Source of the DNA: Candidatus Hemicellulosilyticus sp. P3 | Lineage (GTDB): Bacteria; Bacteroidota; Bacteroidia; Bacteroidales; P3 | Length of the DNA: 64,000 nucleotides | Reading direction: 5' to 3' | Assembly: GCA_001543385.1 (NCBI GenBank) | Contig: LPNH01000011.1 | Span: 20,053 to 84,052 of the forward strand | Shown: positions 53,493 through 60,729 of the stretch, in pieces | Numbering within the stretch: position 1 is the first letter of the stretch | Layout of the letters: each line of letters opens with the position of its first letter | Position numbers and translations under genes: made by a program | The notes under the pieces: model-generated | Database searches by the model: none | The model's input: the letters and a program-made list of their open reading frames with translations, nothing else | Told to the model about the DNA's origin: nothing

Positions 53493-54104
53493 ATGAAACA
53501 TGTGATATTTATGCCTTGGGAAGGGAAGAATTATAAAAAGGGGGGATTCTTTGGTAAGAAAATTTTAGTTATCGGTGAAAGTTTTTACTGCTCAGAGGAA
53601 GAGGCTGTTTCTACTTTGACGGATAAGGTAATAAATGACTATTTGGCAATCAGAAGGGGGGAATACCGCGAAAACAATGGTCGTTGGACCAATACCTATT
53701 TGAAGTTTGAACGTTCGCTTGTGGGTAAAGAAACAACACCTGAAGACAGCCGGACAATATGGGACTCAATAGCATTCTATAATTTCTTACAAGTACCAAT
53801 GTCTGGTGCAAGAGAATCCGGCACCCACGAAGACTATATAGAAGGTCAAAAGGCTTTTCTTGAGGTAATAGATGAATACCAACCGGATTTGATAATTGTG
53901 TGGGGCGTACGTAAACTGTATGAATATTTGCCAGGTGAAAAGGATGGTTGGATTTGTGGTGATAAATTAAAGATAGATGAGTACGATGTTAATAATGGAT
54001 ATTATCTACGAAACGGGAAAAAATCCTGTGTTATAGCTGTATATCATCCATCTACAGGCTATCAATGGGATTGGTGGCATAGGGTAATTAAAGTATTCCT
54101 ATAA
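53493..54104 (+). CDS. Uracil-DNA-glycosylase-superfamily-like protein
   Basis: The 203-residue protein shows the strand and loop arrangement of the UDG fold: KILVIGESFYC near 23 at the start of the core, IWDSIAFYNFLQ near 88, PDLIIVWGVRKLYEYL near 129 and a late YHPSTGYQWDWWHRV segment that resembles the HPS-type motif 2. It may hydrolyse a base-sugar bond in DNA or bind it without activity; the usual catalytic Asp/Asn is not obvious. It is followed 13 bp later by a second protein with similar features. The fold call is by eye. Confidence 0.5.
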   Translation: MKHVIFMPWEGKNYKKGGFFGKKILVIGESFYCSEEEAVSTLTDKVINDYLAIRRGEYRENNGRWTNTYLKFERSLVGKETTPEDSRTIWDSIAFYNFLQVPMSGARESGTHEDYIEGQKAFLEVIDEYQPDLIIVWGVRKLYEYLPGEKDGWICGDKLKIDEYDVNNGYYLRNGKKSCVIAVYHPSTGYQWDWWHRVIKVFL

Positions 54105-54117
54105 ATTTGCTAATATT

Positions 54118-54906
54118 ATGCCTGCTATAGAACATGACCTATTCATTGAATGGATGAAATGGCTGCAAAAGAATAGTCCCTTGCACAAGTTTACTTACGA
54201 TGGCATTGTAAGTATGGAAGACTGGTTGTTAACACCAACCAAAATCCTGTTAGTACTTAAAGACTACAATGACACGTGCCATGCCGAAGATCACCTGTCC
54301 TTGGACCAATTCGATATTGACGACAGAGAAGCCATAAAGTCCAATATCCCAAACCTGCGCTATCATCTTGCTCATAGCATTGCAGATAAGCGAAATTGGC
54401 GCACATGGAATAATGCTGCTCGATGGATTTATGGATTATTGAATTCCACACTGGGAAACTATCCTCCTTATTCAGAAGCATCCTCAAAAGGTGATTCCAG
54501 ACATCGAACTGTCTTTATGAAAAAAGTGGCTGTACTTGATTTGAAAAAACAACCAGGCAAATCTGCATGTTCTAGAAAGATGTTAGATGATTATTTTGCG
54601 AAGCATCATGAATCATATTCATTCCTTGCTAGACAAATATCCTTATATGGACACCTCGATTATATTGTCTGCTGTGGTGATGGCATCTTGGAACACTTTC
54701 TTCATGTTTTGGAAATACATATTCACAAAAGCTCAGAAAATAAGATTGTCTATAAAGGTGAAAAGTTTTTTTTGACAGTGGGTGGTACGTTGATTATTGA
54801 CTATAGGCATCCGCTTCTTCTTCAAAAAGGTGTAAGTGCAAAAGAAACATATATCTCCCTGATGAAAATCGTACAGACCGCATTGAAAATCAAATCCCAT
54901 GTTTGA
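54118..54906 (+). CDS. UDG-like hypothetical protein (second)
   Basis: The 262-residue protein shares a layout with the upstream gene: TKILLVLKDYND near 41, a central WNNAARWIYGLLNS helix near 100, LDYIVCCGDGILEHF near 179 and TLIIDYRHPLLLQ near 223. The last resembles a UDG motif 2 with HP. It is probably a distant paralogue of the preceding gene. There is no recognised substrate. The gene pair is isolated between the exonuclease operon and the next hairpin repeat. Confidence 0.45.
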   Translation: MPAIEHDLFIEWMKWLQKNSPLHKFTYDGIVSMEDWLLTPTKILLVLKDYNDTCHAEDHLSLDQFDIDDREAIKSNIPNLRYHLAHSIADKRNWRTWNNAARWIYGLLNSTLGNYPPYSEASSKGDSRHRTVFMKKVAVLDLKKQPGKSACSRKMLDDYFAKHHESYSFLARQISLYGHLDYIVCCGDGILEHFLHVLEIHIHKSSENKIVYKGEKFFLTVGGTLIIDYRHPLLLQKGVSAKETYISLMKIVQTALKIKSHV

Positions 54907-55018
54907 CTTATATCCACCTCTGGTCAAAAAAAATAGAATCTACTACTGTTAATGCAAGCGCAAAATAATCCCGATTAGTTCAAACTTAATTTTTTATTAA
55001 GAACTGCGGTTTTTTTTC

Positions 55019-55045
55019 GACCTCTGCCACCAGTTGGCGGAGGTC
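55019..55045 (+). repeat. Dispersed hairpin repeat, copy 2
   Basis: GACCTCTGCCA and TGGCGGAGGTC form an 11-bp stem with one G-U-type mismatch around a 5-base loop; the following TTTGTTTTC is T-rich. It could double as a terminator for the UDG-like genes. A T-rich -7-like box TTTCTTTG (55051-55058) follows before the ATG at 55078. Confidence 0.7.
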
Positions 55046-55077
55046 TTTGTTTTCTTTGCACAAAAATAATGTGAACT

Positions 55078-55710
55078 ATGGCTGATATACACGATTACGA
55101 CATTCAATGCATTGAGCATGAGATTCTTTGGAAGTACGACAAATCCCCATGTGATTATCCTGACTGCGACTGTTTGTTGTCCTTACGAAAGGACATGATA
55201 AACAAAAGAGTTCTGGCTAATCAGGAAGAAATCCTCCCTGACATCATCGCATTCAATGATGCGCTGACTGCCGCCCTGCGAGAATTATACGACAGGGCGC
55301 ATCGTATTTGGGACAGCATCAAAGACAATGTGGATTTCAAGGATGCTGAAATCGAAGCAAAATGTTATCTCAGCTACGATTACCCGAAACTTCATCCCGT
55401 TCAAGGTGATGACAGGCAGGATTTGTGGAATTCCATTTGTGACACTGGTTGGAACAGATTATATGACGATGGCGTATCGCTGACGAGTCTCTCCATTCCC
55501 GACAATGACGAGTCATTTGAAAGCTTCATCGGAATGGAAGATGAATATAATAATTGGAATGAAGGACTTGACAGAGAGCTCACTAAGGAATTGCACCTTA
55601 CAAGTGCTTTCCACAACCTCTATGAACATATGGAATTCGCAATTACAGACTTCATCTATGTACGTGAGTTTGAGACAGAAATCAACATTGAAATCCACAA
55701 AAGCATATGA
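55078..55710 (+). CDS. Hypothetical acidic protein
   Basis: The 210-residue product is acidic, with a cysteine group near 26-36 (SPCDYPDCDCLL) and several aromatic helices. No motif is recognised. It lies behind hairpin copy 2, and the next gene starts 1 bp after its stop (stop 55710, ATG 55712), so the two are coupled. Both are in the mosaic of small accessory genes on the right side of the window. Confidence 0.65.
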   Translation: MADIHDYDIQCIEHEILWKYDKSPCDYPDCDCLLSLRKDMINKRVLANQEEILPDIIAFNDALTAALRELYDRAHRIWDSIKDNVDFKDAEIEAKCYLSYDYPKLHPVQGDDRQDLWNSICDTGWNRLYDDGVSLTSLSIPDNDESFESFIGMEDEYNNWNEGLDRELTKELHLTSAFHNLYEHMEFAITDFIYVREFETEINIEIHKSI

Positions 55711-55711
55711 T

Positions 55712-56089
55712 ATGAATGATATTAGAACTAATCGGTTTATAAAAGAGGTGTTGGACTCAACCAATAAACTCGTCAATATAGATATTAATGATGTTAGAGA
55801 TCTATTTCAAGAAGACGAAGAAATCCACGCTTTTGATGTGTCTGTACCCGCAGATAAAGAAAACAGAATGATGCTATTGGTGGAACAAATAAAGAAGTGT
55901 TCCAAATGTCATGAACAATATAATCGCATTTTGGTGTTTTTCTTCTTCCCCGAAGAACGACCATTGCTGATGGAAGAGCTGAAGCCGTTTAGTGACTGGA
56001 TTGAGTCAGTGCCTGGTGAATTTATGGTTAAGTGGGGAATGGCAACCCAATTCACACAAGATCTTCGGGCAATCGTGATATTACAATAA
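55712..56089 (+). CDS. FtsZ C-terminal-domain-like hypothetical protein
   Basis: The true start is probably the ATG at 55712 rather than an upstream in-frame ATG, since it follows the preceding stop directly; the product is 125 residues. The C-terminal segment FMVKWGMATQFTQDLRAIVIL resembles the last beta strands of bacterial FtsZ (IIWG...D.L.D.IRVTVIA). A beta-alpha-beta region precedes it (ILVFFFFPEERPLLMEELKPF). No GTP-binding T loops are present, so it cannot be a complete tubulin. The resemblance is by eye; the function is unknown. Confidence 0.5.
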   Translation: MNDIRTNRFIKEVLDSTNKLVNIDINDVRDLFQEDEEIHAFDVSVPADKENRMMLLVEQIKKCSKCHEQYNRILVFFFFPEERPLLMEELKPFSDWIESVPGEFMVKWGMATQFTQDLRAIVILQ

Positions 56090-56197
56090 AAAGGATTATA
56101 GATATGCAAGAAAGAAAAACAAAGACAATATCTATGGATATCGTGCTTTCAAAATACTGGCTCCAAATAAAACTTCTGATGAAATGATATTTTCTAA

Positions 56198-56222
56198 GCC
56201 TCCGCCACAGATTGGCGTAGGC
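56198..56222 (+). repeat. Dispersed hairpin repeat, copy 3
   Basis: GCCTCCGCCA and TGGCGTAGGC form a 10-bp stem with one mismatch around CAGAT. It precedes the promoter box at 56229 by 7 bp. Confidence 0.7.
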
Positions 56223-56228
56223 CTCATT

Positions 56229-56236
56229 TAACTTTG
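56229..56236 (+). promoter_or_regulatory. -7 promoter box of the Trp-repeat/GyrB-like operon
   Basis: TAACTTTG is a good Bacteroidota -7 box, 43 bp upstream of the ATG at 56279. Confidence 0.55.
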
Positions 56237-56278
56237 CATCGTGAAATAAAAATAAAGTTTAATCAAAATTCATAGATT

Positions 56279-56806
56279 ATGATAAAATCACTGAATGATG
56301 AGTTCATGCAGCACATAGCTACAGAACAGATGTGGAAAGAGTTGTCAGAAAATTTCCAATGGACAGAAGCTCTTCTGGAAAAGTATGCTGACAAAGTTGA
56401 TTGGAAAGAGATTTCTTGTAACCACCGTATTCAATGGACGATACCGATGCTTCAGAAATTTGCAAAGAAACTGGACTGGAGTTCGTTGTCAGCAAGTGCC
56501 GATGAAGATTGGTTTACAGAGGTTCATCTTGAAACATTCAAAGATAAGTGGGATTGGGAAAAAATTTCACGTTACGTTAAGTTTACTACGGAGCTGATTG
56601 ATAAGTATATAGACTACATCAAGTGGTCGGATCTGATTGGCTGTAGTGGTTATCCTGAAACATTTCGTAATAGCGATATTGATTGTATTGCCTTCTTCGA
56701 GAAATACAAGCAATACATTCCAATGACCCAACTTCAGGATTCAAGCCTTTGGAAGAGCATCATCGAGCAGATGTCAAAGCAAATGGAAACAGAACTTTTA
56801 TCTTAA
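56279..56806 (+). CDS. Repeat protein with W-containing helical units
   Basis: The 175-residue protein is built of 4-5 imperfect repeats of about 20-22 residues with the pattern W-x(2)-x-LLEKYADKVDWKEIS: WTEALLEKYADKVDWKEIS, WTIPMLQKFAKKLDWSSLS, WFTEVHLETFKDKWDWEKIS and a FTTELIDKYIDYIKWSDLI unit. The paired Trp residues suggest a helical solenoid for protein binding. Similar repeats occur in Bacteroidota hypothetical proteins. It is behind hairpin copy 3 and promoter box 56229, and is followed 21 bp later by a small gene. Confidence 0.7.
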   Translation: MIKSLNDEFMQHIATEQMWKELSENFQWTEALLEKYADKVDWKEISCNHRIQWTIPMLQKFAKKLDWSSLSASADEDWFTEVHLETFKDKWDWEKISRYVKFTTELIDKYIDYIKWSDLIGCSGYPETFRNSDIDCIAFFEKYKQYIPMTQLQDSSLWKSIIEQMSKQMETELLS

Positions 56807-56827
56807 ACCCTTTAAACGATATATATA

Positions 56828-57061
56828 ATGGCACTTTGGAGAATTGTAGTAAAAAACAGCGGCAATGCCGCATGTAAGAACAAAAAGCAACGTCTTGAAA
56901 AAGGTATGTTCATTGAAACGAGCACGGTCTCGCCAGTACCGCCTATCGGTGTTAGTAGTCAACGGTCATTGTTGGTGCAGCTCTTCCTGAATAAATATGG
57001 TATCGAGATTGCACCACAGAACATGACTCGTTCTTACTTTGATTGTGATAAAATAGGATAG
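56828..57061 (+). CDS. DUF6140-like small protein
   Basis: The 77-residue product begins MALWRIVVKNSGN, has RLEKGMFIET in the middle and ends with an IEIAPQNMTRSYFDCDKIG strand. This matches my memory of DUF6140 proteins of Bacteroidota, which are short beta-rich proteins of unknown role. It starts 21 bp after the repeat protein and ends 2 bp before the GyrB-like ATPase, so the three genes are one unit. Confidence 0.6.
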   Translation: MALWRIVVKNSGNAACKNKKQRLEKGMFIETSTVSPVPPIGVSSQRSLLVQLFLNKYGIEIAPQNMTRSYFDCDKIG

Positions 57062-57063
57062 AT

Positions 57064-58131
57064 ATGGGAAATACTAATAGTGAGAATTATCCCATGCTAA
57101 CATTACTGGAGCATATCCAAATAAGACCCACCATGTATATTGGGCGATTAGGTGATGGATCTTTAGCAGACGATGGTCTCTATGTTATGTTGAAAGAAGT
57201 AGTTAATAATGCTGTTGATGAACTCGAAAACAAATCCAATGGTCAAATTGAAGTGGATTTGATGAATGAACATCGCATTACCATTCGCGATAATGGTAAT
57301 GGTATAGCATTAGATAAGCTGACTCAATGTTTAGAAGTAGTAGAATCAAATGCGTTCTATCCAACAGGTAAAAAATCTATTGGCCTACATGGTCTGGGTC
57401 TTAGAATTGTTAATGGACTTAGTTCGTATTTTGAAGTAAGAAGCTATCATGACGGCAAAGTTAGAACTGTTATTTATGACTGTGGATTATTAAAGAAGGA
57501 CATAACAAAGCCTACAAATGAGAGTAATGGTTTATATATTTCTTTTGAACCGAATATTGCTCTATTCAAGGACTATCGATTCCATGATGATATTCTGAAT
57601 GATATGCTTCGTAACTATTCATATTTGAACACTGGATTGTCCATTAGATATAATGGCTTGCAAATGCTGTCTTTTAATGGGCTGGCAGACATGTTACACG
57701 ACAATGTTAAGTCTGAAGCAATATACCCCATTATACATTTCATTGGAAATGACATAGAGATTGCTTTTACGCATACATATCGGAGTGGAAGTACAATCTA
57801 CTCATATGTGAATAAGCATTATACGTCCTTTGGAGGCACTCATCAAGAGGCTTTTGAAAAGCACTTTATCAAAACCATGAAGAGATTCTATGGCAGAAAG
57901 AAGAACGATGCCATACTCTATGGTTTGGTGGCCGCAATTGCAATTAGAGTTGACGATCCCATCTTTGATTCATCGACAAAAGTAAAACTATCATCAAACA
58001 TAATGGAAGAGAATGGTGTATCTATCGACACCTATATTGGTGATTTCTTGGAAAAACATCTGTATGATTACTTATGTGCACATCCCGATGTATCAAGTAC
58101 AATTAAGTCAACAATTGATGAATATAAATAA
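57064..58131 (+). CDS. GyrB-like GHKL ATPase lacking TOPRIM
   Basis: The 355-residue protein aligns by eye with the N-terminal ATPase and transducer domains of type IIA topoisomerase B subunits: RPTMYIGRLGDGSL at about 18, the N box EVVNNAVDE near 47, IRDNGNGI near 78, GLHGLGLRIVNGL near 109, then the transducer HQEAFEKHFIKTMKRFY and VDDPIFDSSTKVKLSS. It ends where the TOPRIM domain would begin, so it cannot by itself rejoin or cut DNA. It could be an ATP-driven clamp or a partner of another subunit. The gene is intact and followed by a terminator. Confidence 0.85.
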   Translation: MGNTNSENYPMLTLLEHIQIRPTMYIGRLGDGSLADDGLYVMLKEVVNNAVDELENKSNGQIEVDLMNEHRITIRDNGNGIALDKLTQCLEVVESNAFYPTGKKSIGLHGLGLRIVNGLSSYFEVRSYHDGKVRTVIYDCGLLKKDITKPTNESNGLYISFEPNIALFKDYRFHDDILNDMLRNYSYLNTGLSIRYNGLQMLSFNGLADMLHDNVKSEAIYPIIHFIGNDIEIAFTHTYRSGSTIYSYVNKHYTSFGGTHQEAFEKHFIKTMKRFYGRKKNDAILYGLVAAIAIRVDDPIFDSSTKVKLSSNIMEENGVSIDTYIGDFLEKHLYDYLCAHPDVSSTIKSTIDEYK

Positions 58132-58143
58132 GCAGTTATATAG

Positions 58144-58180
58144 GAGCGACAAACCGTGATGGTTAGTCGCTCTTTCCTTT
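58144..58180 (+). terminator. Terminator after the GyrB-like gene
   Basis: GAGCGAC (58144-58150) pairs with GTCGCTC (58166-58172), with an inner ACC/GGT, followed by TTTCCTTTTT. It ends the plus-strand unit and lies at the 3' end of the convergent VWA gene. Confidence 0.75.
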
Positions 58181-58855
58181 TTAGCTTTCTTCTTCACTGA
58201 AGAACGAACCTGTGGGCATGGCGGCATCCTCGGCGACACAGCAGTTGTAGCGTTCGCGGCTACGTCGTTCACGGGCGAACATGGCCATGGTGCCTTCCTC
58301 GTCCTGCTGGAACTCCATGTGTTCCTCGATGGCGAAGGACTGGGCCATGGTCTCGACATCGAGGTTGTCCGTGCCGATGAGCGTAAAGGTCCAGTTCTGC
58401 TTCTTCAGCTTCTCAATCATCGTGCGAACCATCTTTAGGGTCCACTCCTCAGAACTGTTCTCCTCCCCGTCGGTAATGATGGTGACGAGTACGTGGTCGC
58501 CATCTTCTACCTGTGCATTGACCTTGGCGATACCCTTGCCGATGGCATCGTAGAGGGGTGTGCCGCCACCGGGGTTGTAGGCTTTCCAGTCGAGGTCCTT
58601 GGTGCGCAAGGCAGAGGCGTTGTCGTAGTGCCAAGTGGTGTGGCCGCTATCGAAGGTGAGAAGGGTGACGCGCTGCTCCTGGTCGGGGTACTTCTTCTGC
58701 ATTTGGCGAACGGTCTGGAGAGTTTCGTTCATGCCGACGAAGGCCTGCTTTCGGATGACATACATCGAACCGCTTTCATCGACAATAATCAGGTTATGGA
58801 CACGCTTTGTTTCTTTCTTGTTCTGCTGCTTGGGCATAGGATCATTCTTTTTCAT
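58181..58855 (-). CDS. von Willebrand factor A domain protein
   Basis: The 224-residue product has a complete VWA fold: MIDAS motif IIVDESGSMY near 23, a later YNPGGGTPLYDAI with the conserved Thr, and VTIITDGEENSS near 125. Both ends are low-complexity: a basic KKETKRVHN N-terminus and an acidic C-terminal tail. VWA proteins bind metals and partner proteins. It is divergent from the sigma/A1S_2505 fusion, and its GC content is higher than that of the genes to its left. There is no signal peptide, so it is cytosolic. Confidence 0.87.
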   Translation of the reverse strand: MKKNDPMPKQQNKKETKRVHNLIIVDESGSMYVIRKQAFVGMNETLQTVRQMQKKYPDQEQRVTLLTFDSGHTTWHYDNASALRTKDLDWKAYNPGGGTPLYDAIGKGIAKVNAQVEDGDHVLVTIITDGEENSSEEWTLKMVRTMIEKLKKQNWTFTLIGTDNLDVETMAQSFAIEEHMEFQQDEEGTMAMFARERRSRERYNCCVAEDAAMPTGSFFSEEES

Positions 58856-58956
58856 AATTGTAACTTTTTAAATGGTGAATACTCAATTCTAAGACGTCTT
58901 TTATCTATTTGAAGATGGTTTTCGGAAAAAATTAAGCTAATGCGGCAAAAATTTCG

Positions 58957-58964
58957 TATCTTTG
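58957..58964 (+). promoter_or_regulatory. -7 promoter box of the sigma-factor fusion gene
   Basis: TATCTTTG lies 17 bp before the ATG at 58981 and fits TAnnTTTG. A weaker match on the minus strand (TAGAATTG, 58884-58891) may serve the VWA gene. Confidence 0.55.
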
Positions 58965-58980
58965 CGAAAAATTTGTGCCC

Positions 58981-60069
58981 ATGTATTATCAACGACTGTC
59001 AGACGACGAGATTATTGAGGGCTTCCGCGAGGGGGACAGCGACATTATCCGTGAGTACTTCTACGGGTATTGTGAGGCGGGTTATCGGCTTTTCGACCAG
59101 CGGTATCAGTTGAGCGGAAAGCAGAACCTGGACTTCATGTCACTGGCTCACCAATATGCCATCTACCTGATGGAGCACAACTGGAAGCCTTTGGAAGATC
59201 ATTCGCCGGAGGTCAGTCTGAAGACGTGGCTGATTGGTGGGTTTCGCTATGTGGTGCTCGACGCACTGAAATGGTATCACAGGGAGTACGGTAGCATCAC
59301 CTTCGAGGACTATCTGCAGTCGTTTGACATGAAGGGCGACAATCTGCGCCTGCAGTTCAACCGCATTGTGGAGGACATCTGCGACCATGCGCCTCTCGAT
59401 CGATGGGACAGACTGATTATCACGATGATGCTGATTCGCGGCTTCAAGGGAAAAGAAGTGGCAGCGGAATGTGGTATTACTCCTTCGGCTGTGTCGCAGC
59501 GCTACAACAAGCTGAAGGATGAAATTATCGTGCCTTACTTCCGCCAGAACTTCGATATGGACTTGGATATGCCGGAGGTGATGGACGAACGTGCTATCGT
59601 CATGAGCGAGGCTATGATGGAGGAAGCTCCGATGGGCATTCCTGCACCGATGGCTTACGAGGATATGAGAATGAGCAAAACAGAAGCACCAGATATGGAA
59701 CAGAAGAGAACAACACCAGAGTTTATTACAGAGCTGCAGCCGAACGAGATATTTGTATTCGGCAGCAATCTCAAAGGTATGCACGGCGGCGGGGCGGCCT
59801 ACATCGCCTACCGCAAGTTTGGAGCTATCATGGGCCAAGGCGTGGGTCTGCAAGGTCAGAGTTATGCCATCCCAACGATGCAAGGCGGCGTAGAATCTAT
59901 CCGTCCGTATGTAGATGAGTTTATTGCCTTTGCCAAAGAACATCAGAACCTGACGTTTCTGGTTACTCGAATCGGCTGTGGCATCGCCGGATTCACTGAT
60001 GATGAAATCTCTCCGCTGTTCGAGAAGGCTCACGACGTGGAGAATATCGTGTTGCCACCGAATTGGTAA
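58981..60069 (+). CDS. Sigma-70-like / A1S_2505-family fusion protein
   Basis: The ATG at 58981 is preferred to a GTG at 58975; the product has 362 residues. Residues 1-190 look like an ECF-type sigma-70 factor: a DDEIIEGFREGDSDIIREYF start like region 2, VSLKTWLIGGFRYVVLDALK, and an HTH in KGKEVAAECGITPSAVSQRYNKLKDE like region 4. After a DE/M-rich linker, residues about 245-360 belong to the A1S_2505 phage-associated family: EIFVFGSNLKGMHGGGAAY, SYAIPTMQGG and FLVTRIGCGIAGFTDDEI. This joins a transcription-factor-like part to a probable ADP-ribose-type nucleotide-binding domain. The linker is rich in Glu and Met. Confidence 0.75.
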   Translation: MYYQRLSDDEIIEGFREGDSDIIREYFYGYCEAGYRLFDQRYQLSGKQNLDFMSLAHQYAIYLMEHNWKPLEDHSPEVSLKTWLIGGFRYVVLDALKWYHREYGSITFEDYLQSFDMKGDNLRLQFNRIVEDICDHAPLDRWDRLIITMMLIRGFKGKEVAAECGITPSAVSQRYNKLKDEIIVPYFRQNFDMDLDMPEVMDERAIVMSEAMMEEAPMGIPAPMAYEDMRMSKTEAPDMEQKRTTPEFITELQPNEIFVFGSNLKGMHGGGAAYIAYRKFGAIMGQGVGLQGQSYAIPTMQGGVESIRPYVDEFIAFAKEHQNLTFLVTRIGCGIAGFTDDEISPLFEKAHDVENIVLPPNW

Positions 60070-60087
60070 TAACAAAGAAAGGTTTCT

Positions 60088-60195
60088 ATGATCTGGTTCA
60101 TCATTATAGCAGTAGTAGTAATCGTATTTTATGCCATTATTATTAATGGCACAAGTATAAAATCTGTAGAAGATGAATATGATAACGATGAATAG
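60088..60195 (+). CDS. Single-span membrane microprotein
   Basis: The 35-residue frame reads MIWFIIIAVVVIVFYAIIIN and then a charged KSVEDEYDNDE tail, so it is a one-helix membrane protein with a cytosolic or periplasmic acidic tail. It lies 18 bp downstream of the sigma fusion and before a strong terminator, so it is probably co-transcribed with it. Confidence 0.5.
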   Translation: MIWFIIIAVVVIVFYAIIINGTSIKSVEDEYDNDE

Positions 60196-60216
60196 AAAAT
60201 GGCAAGAAGAAGCATA

Positions 60217-60268
60217 AAAGTCAGCCGTTTTCAAAAAAAATCTCGAAAACGGCTGACTTTTGCTTTTT
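60217..60268 (+). terminator. Strong rho-independent terminator
   Basis: A 16-bp perfect stem: AAAGTCAGCCGTTTTC (60217-60232) with GAAAACGGCTGACTTT (60245-60260), then TGCTTTTTAT. It ends the sigma fusion/microprotein unit. Confidence 0.85.
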
Positions 60269-60273
60269 ATTCG

Positions 60274-60281
60274 TACCTTTG
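60274..60281 (+). promoter_or_regulatory. -7 promoter box after the terminator
   Basis: TACCTTTG lies directly after the terminator and about 24 bp before the ATG at 60305, fitting TAnnTTTG. Confidence 0.5.
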
Positions 60282-60304
60282 CAGCTGTTATGATAAAAGA
60301 TTGT

Positions 60305-60712
60305 ATGATGGATAAGAATTGTAACCGAAATTACGGATTTAAGCATATCTCAGAAGAATATAAATGGATGACCCATAACTGGACTAAGGAACTGGCCAAG
60401 CATGAGCCAGACTTAGAAGTTAGAGATTATGTTACTGAAATATTAGAAGACCTGACTACTCCTGAGAAATCCCGACTTGTGAGTTCGACGGATAAATTCG
60501 ACTGCCTTGAAGAATACTGGGAGAAAAAACTCGAGGACGATGAAGTCTATAAGTGGCTCATGACCTCAATAGACTTCTTTGCGAAGAATGATGCTTTTGA
60601 GTTGTGCTATAACATTCAGAAGGCTATAGAGATTATCAGAAAGTTTATTGCTGATAGCGAGAAAAACCATGCAGAGCCAGTAGCAATTGATAGTTATGGT
60701 TTGCCATTCTAA
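60305..60712 (+). CDS. Hypothetical helical protein
   Basis: Start choice is between ATG 60290, 60305 and 60308; 60305 is most natural because the transcription start after the -7 box would fall close to 60290. The product has about 135 residues and is all helical and acidic (for example FDCLEEYWEKKLEDDEVYKWLM and FELCYNIQKAIEIIRKFIADS, given here in two separate pieces). No motif is recognised. It stands alone between a terminator and the convergent TPR gene. Confidence 0.6.
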   Translation: MMDKNCNRNYGFKHISEEYKWMTHNWTKELAKHEPDLEVRDYVTEILEDLTTPEKSRLVSSTDKFDCLEEYWEKKLEDDEVYKWLMTSIDFFAKNDAFELCYNIQKAIEIIRKFIADSEKNHAEPVAIDSYGLPF

Positions 60713-60729
60713 AGTATGTGCCTTTATAA

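Noticed and set aside
56104..56187. 27-codon frame after the FtsZ-like gene
   Set aside because: Too short, with no neighbour support; left out.
59140..60234. Minus-strand frame of 364 codons
   Set aside because: Antisense to the sigma/A1S_2505 fusion; rich in H and R as expected of a shadow frame.
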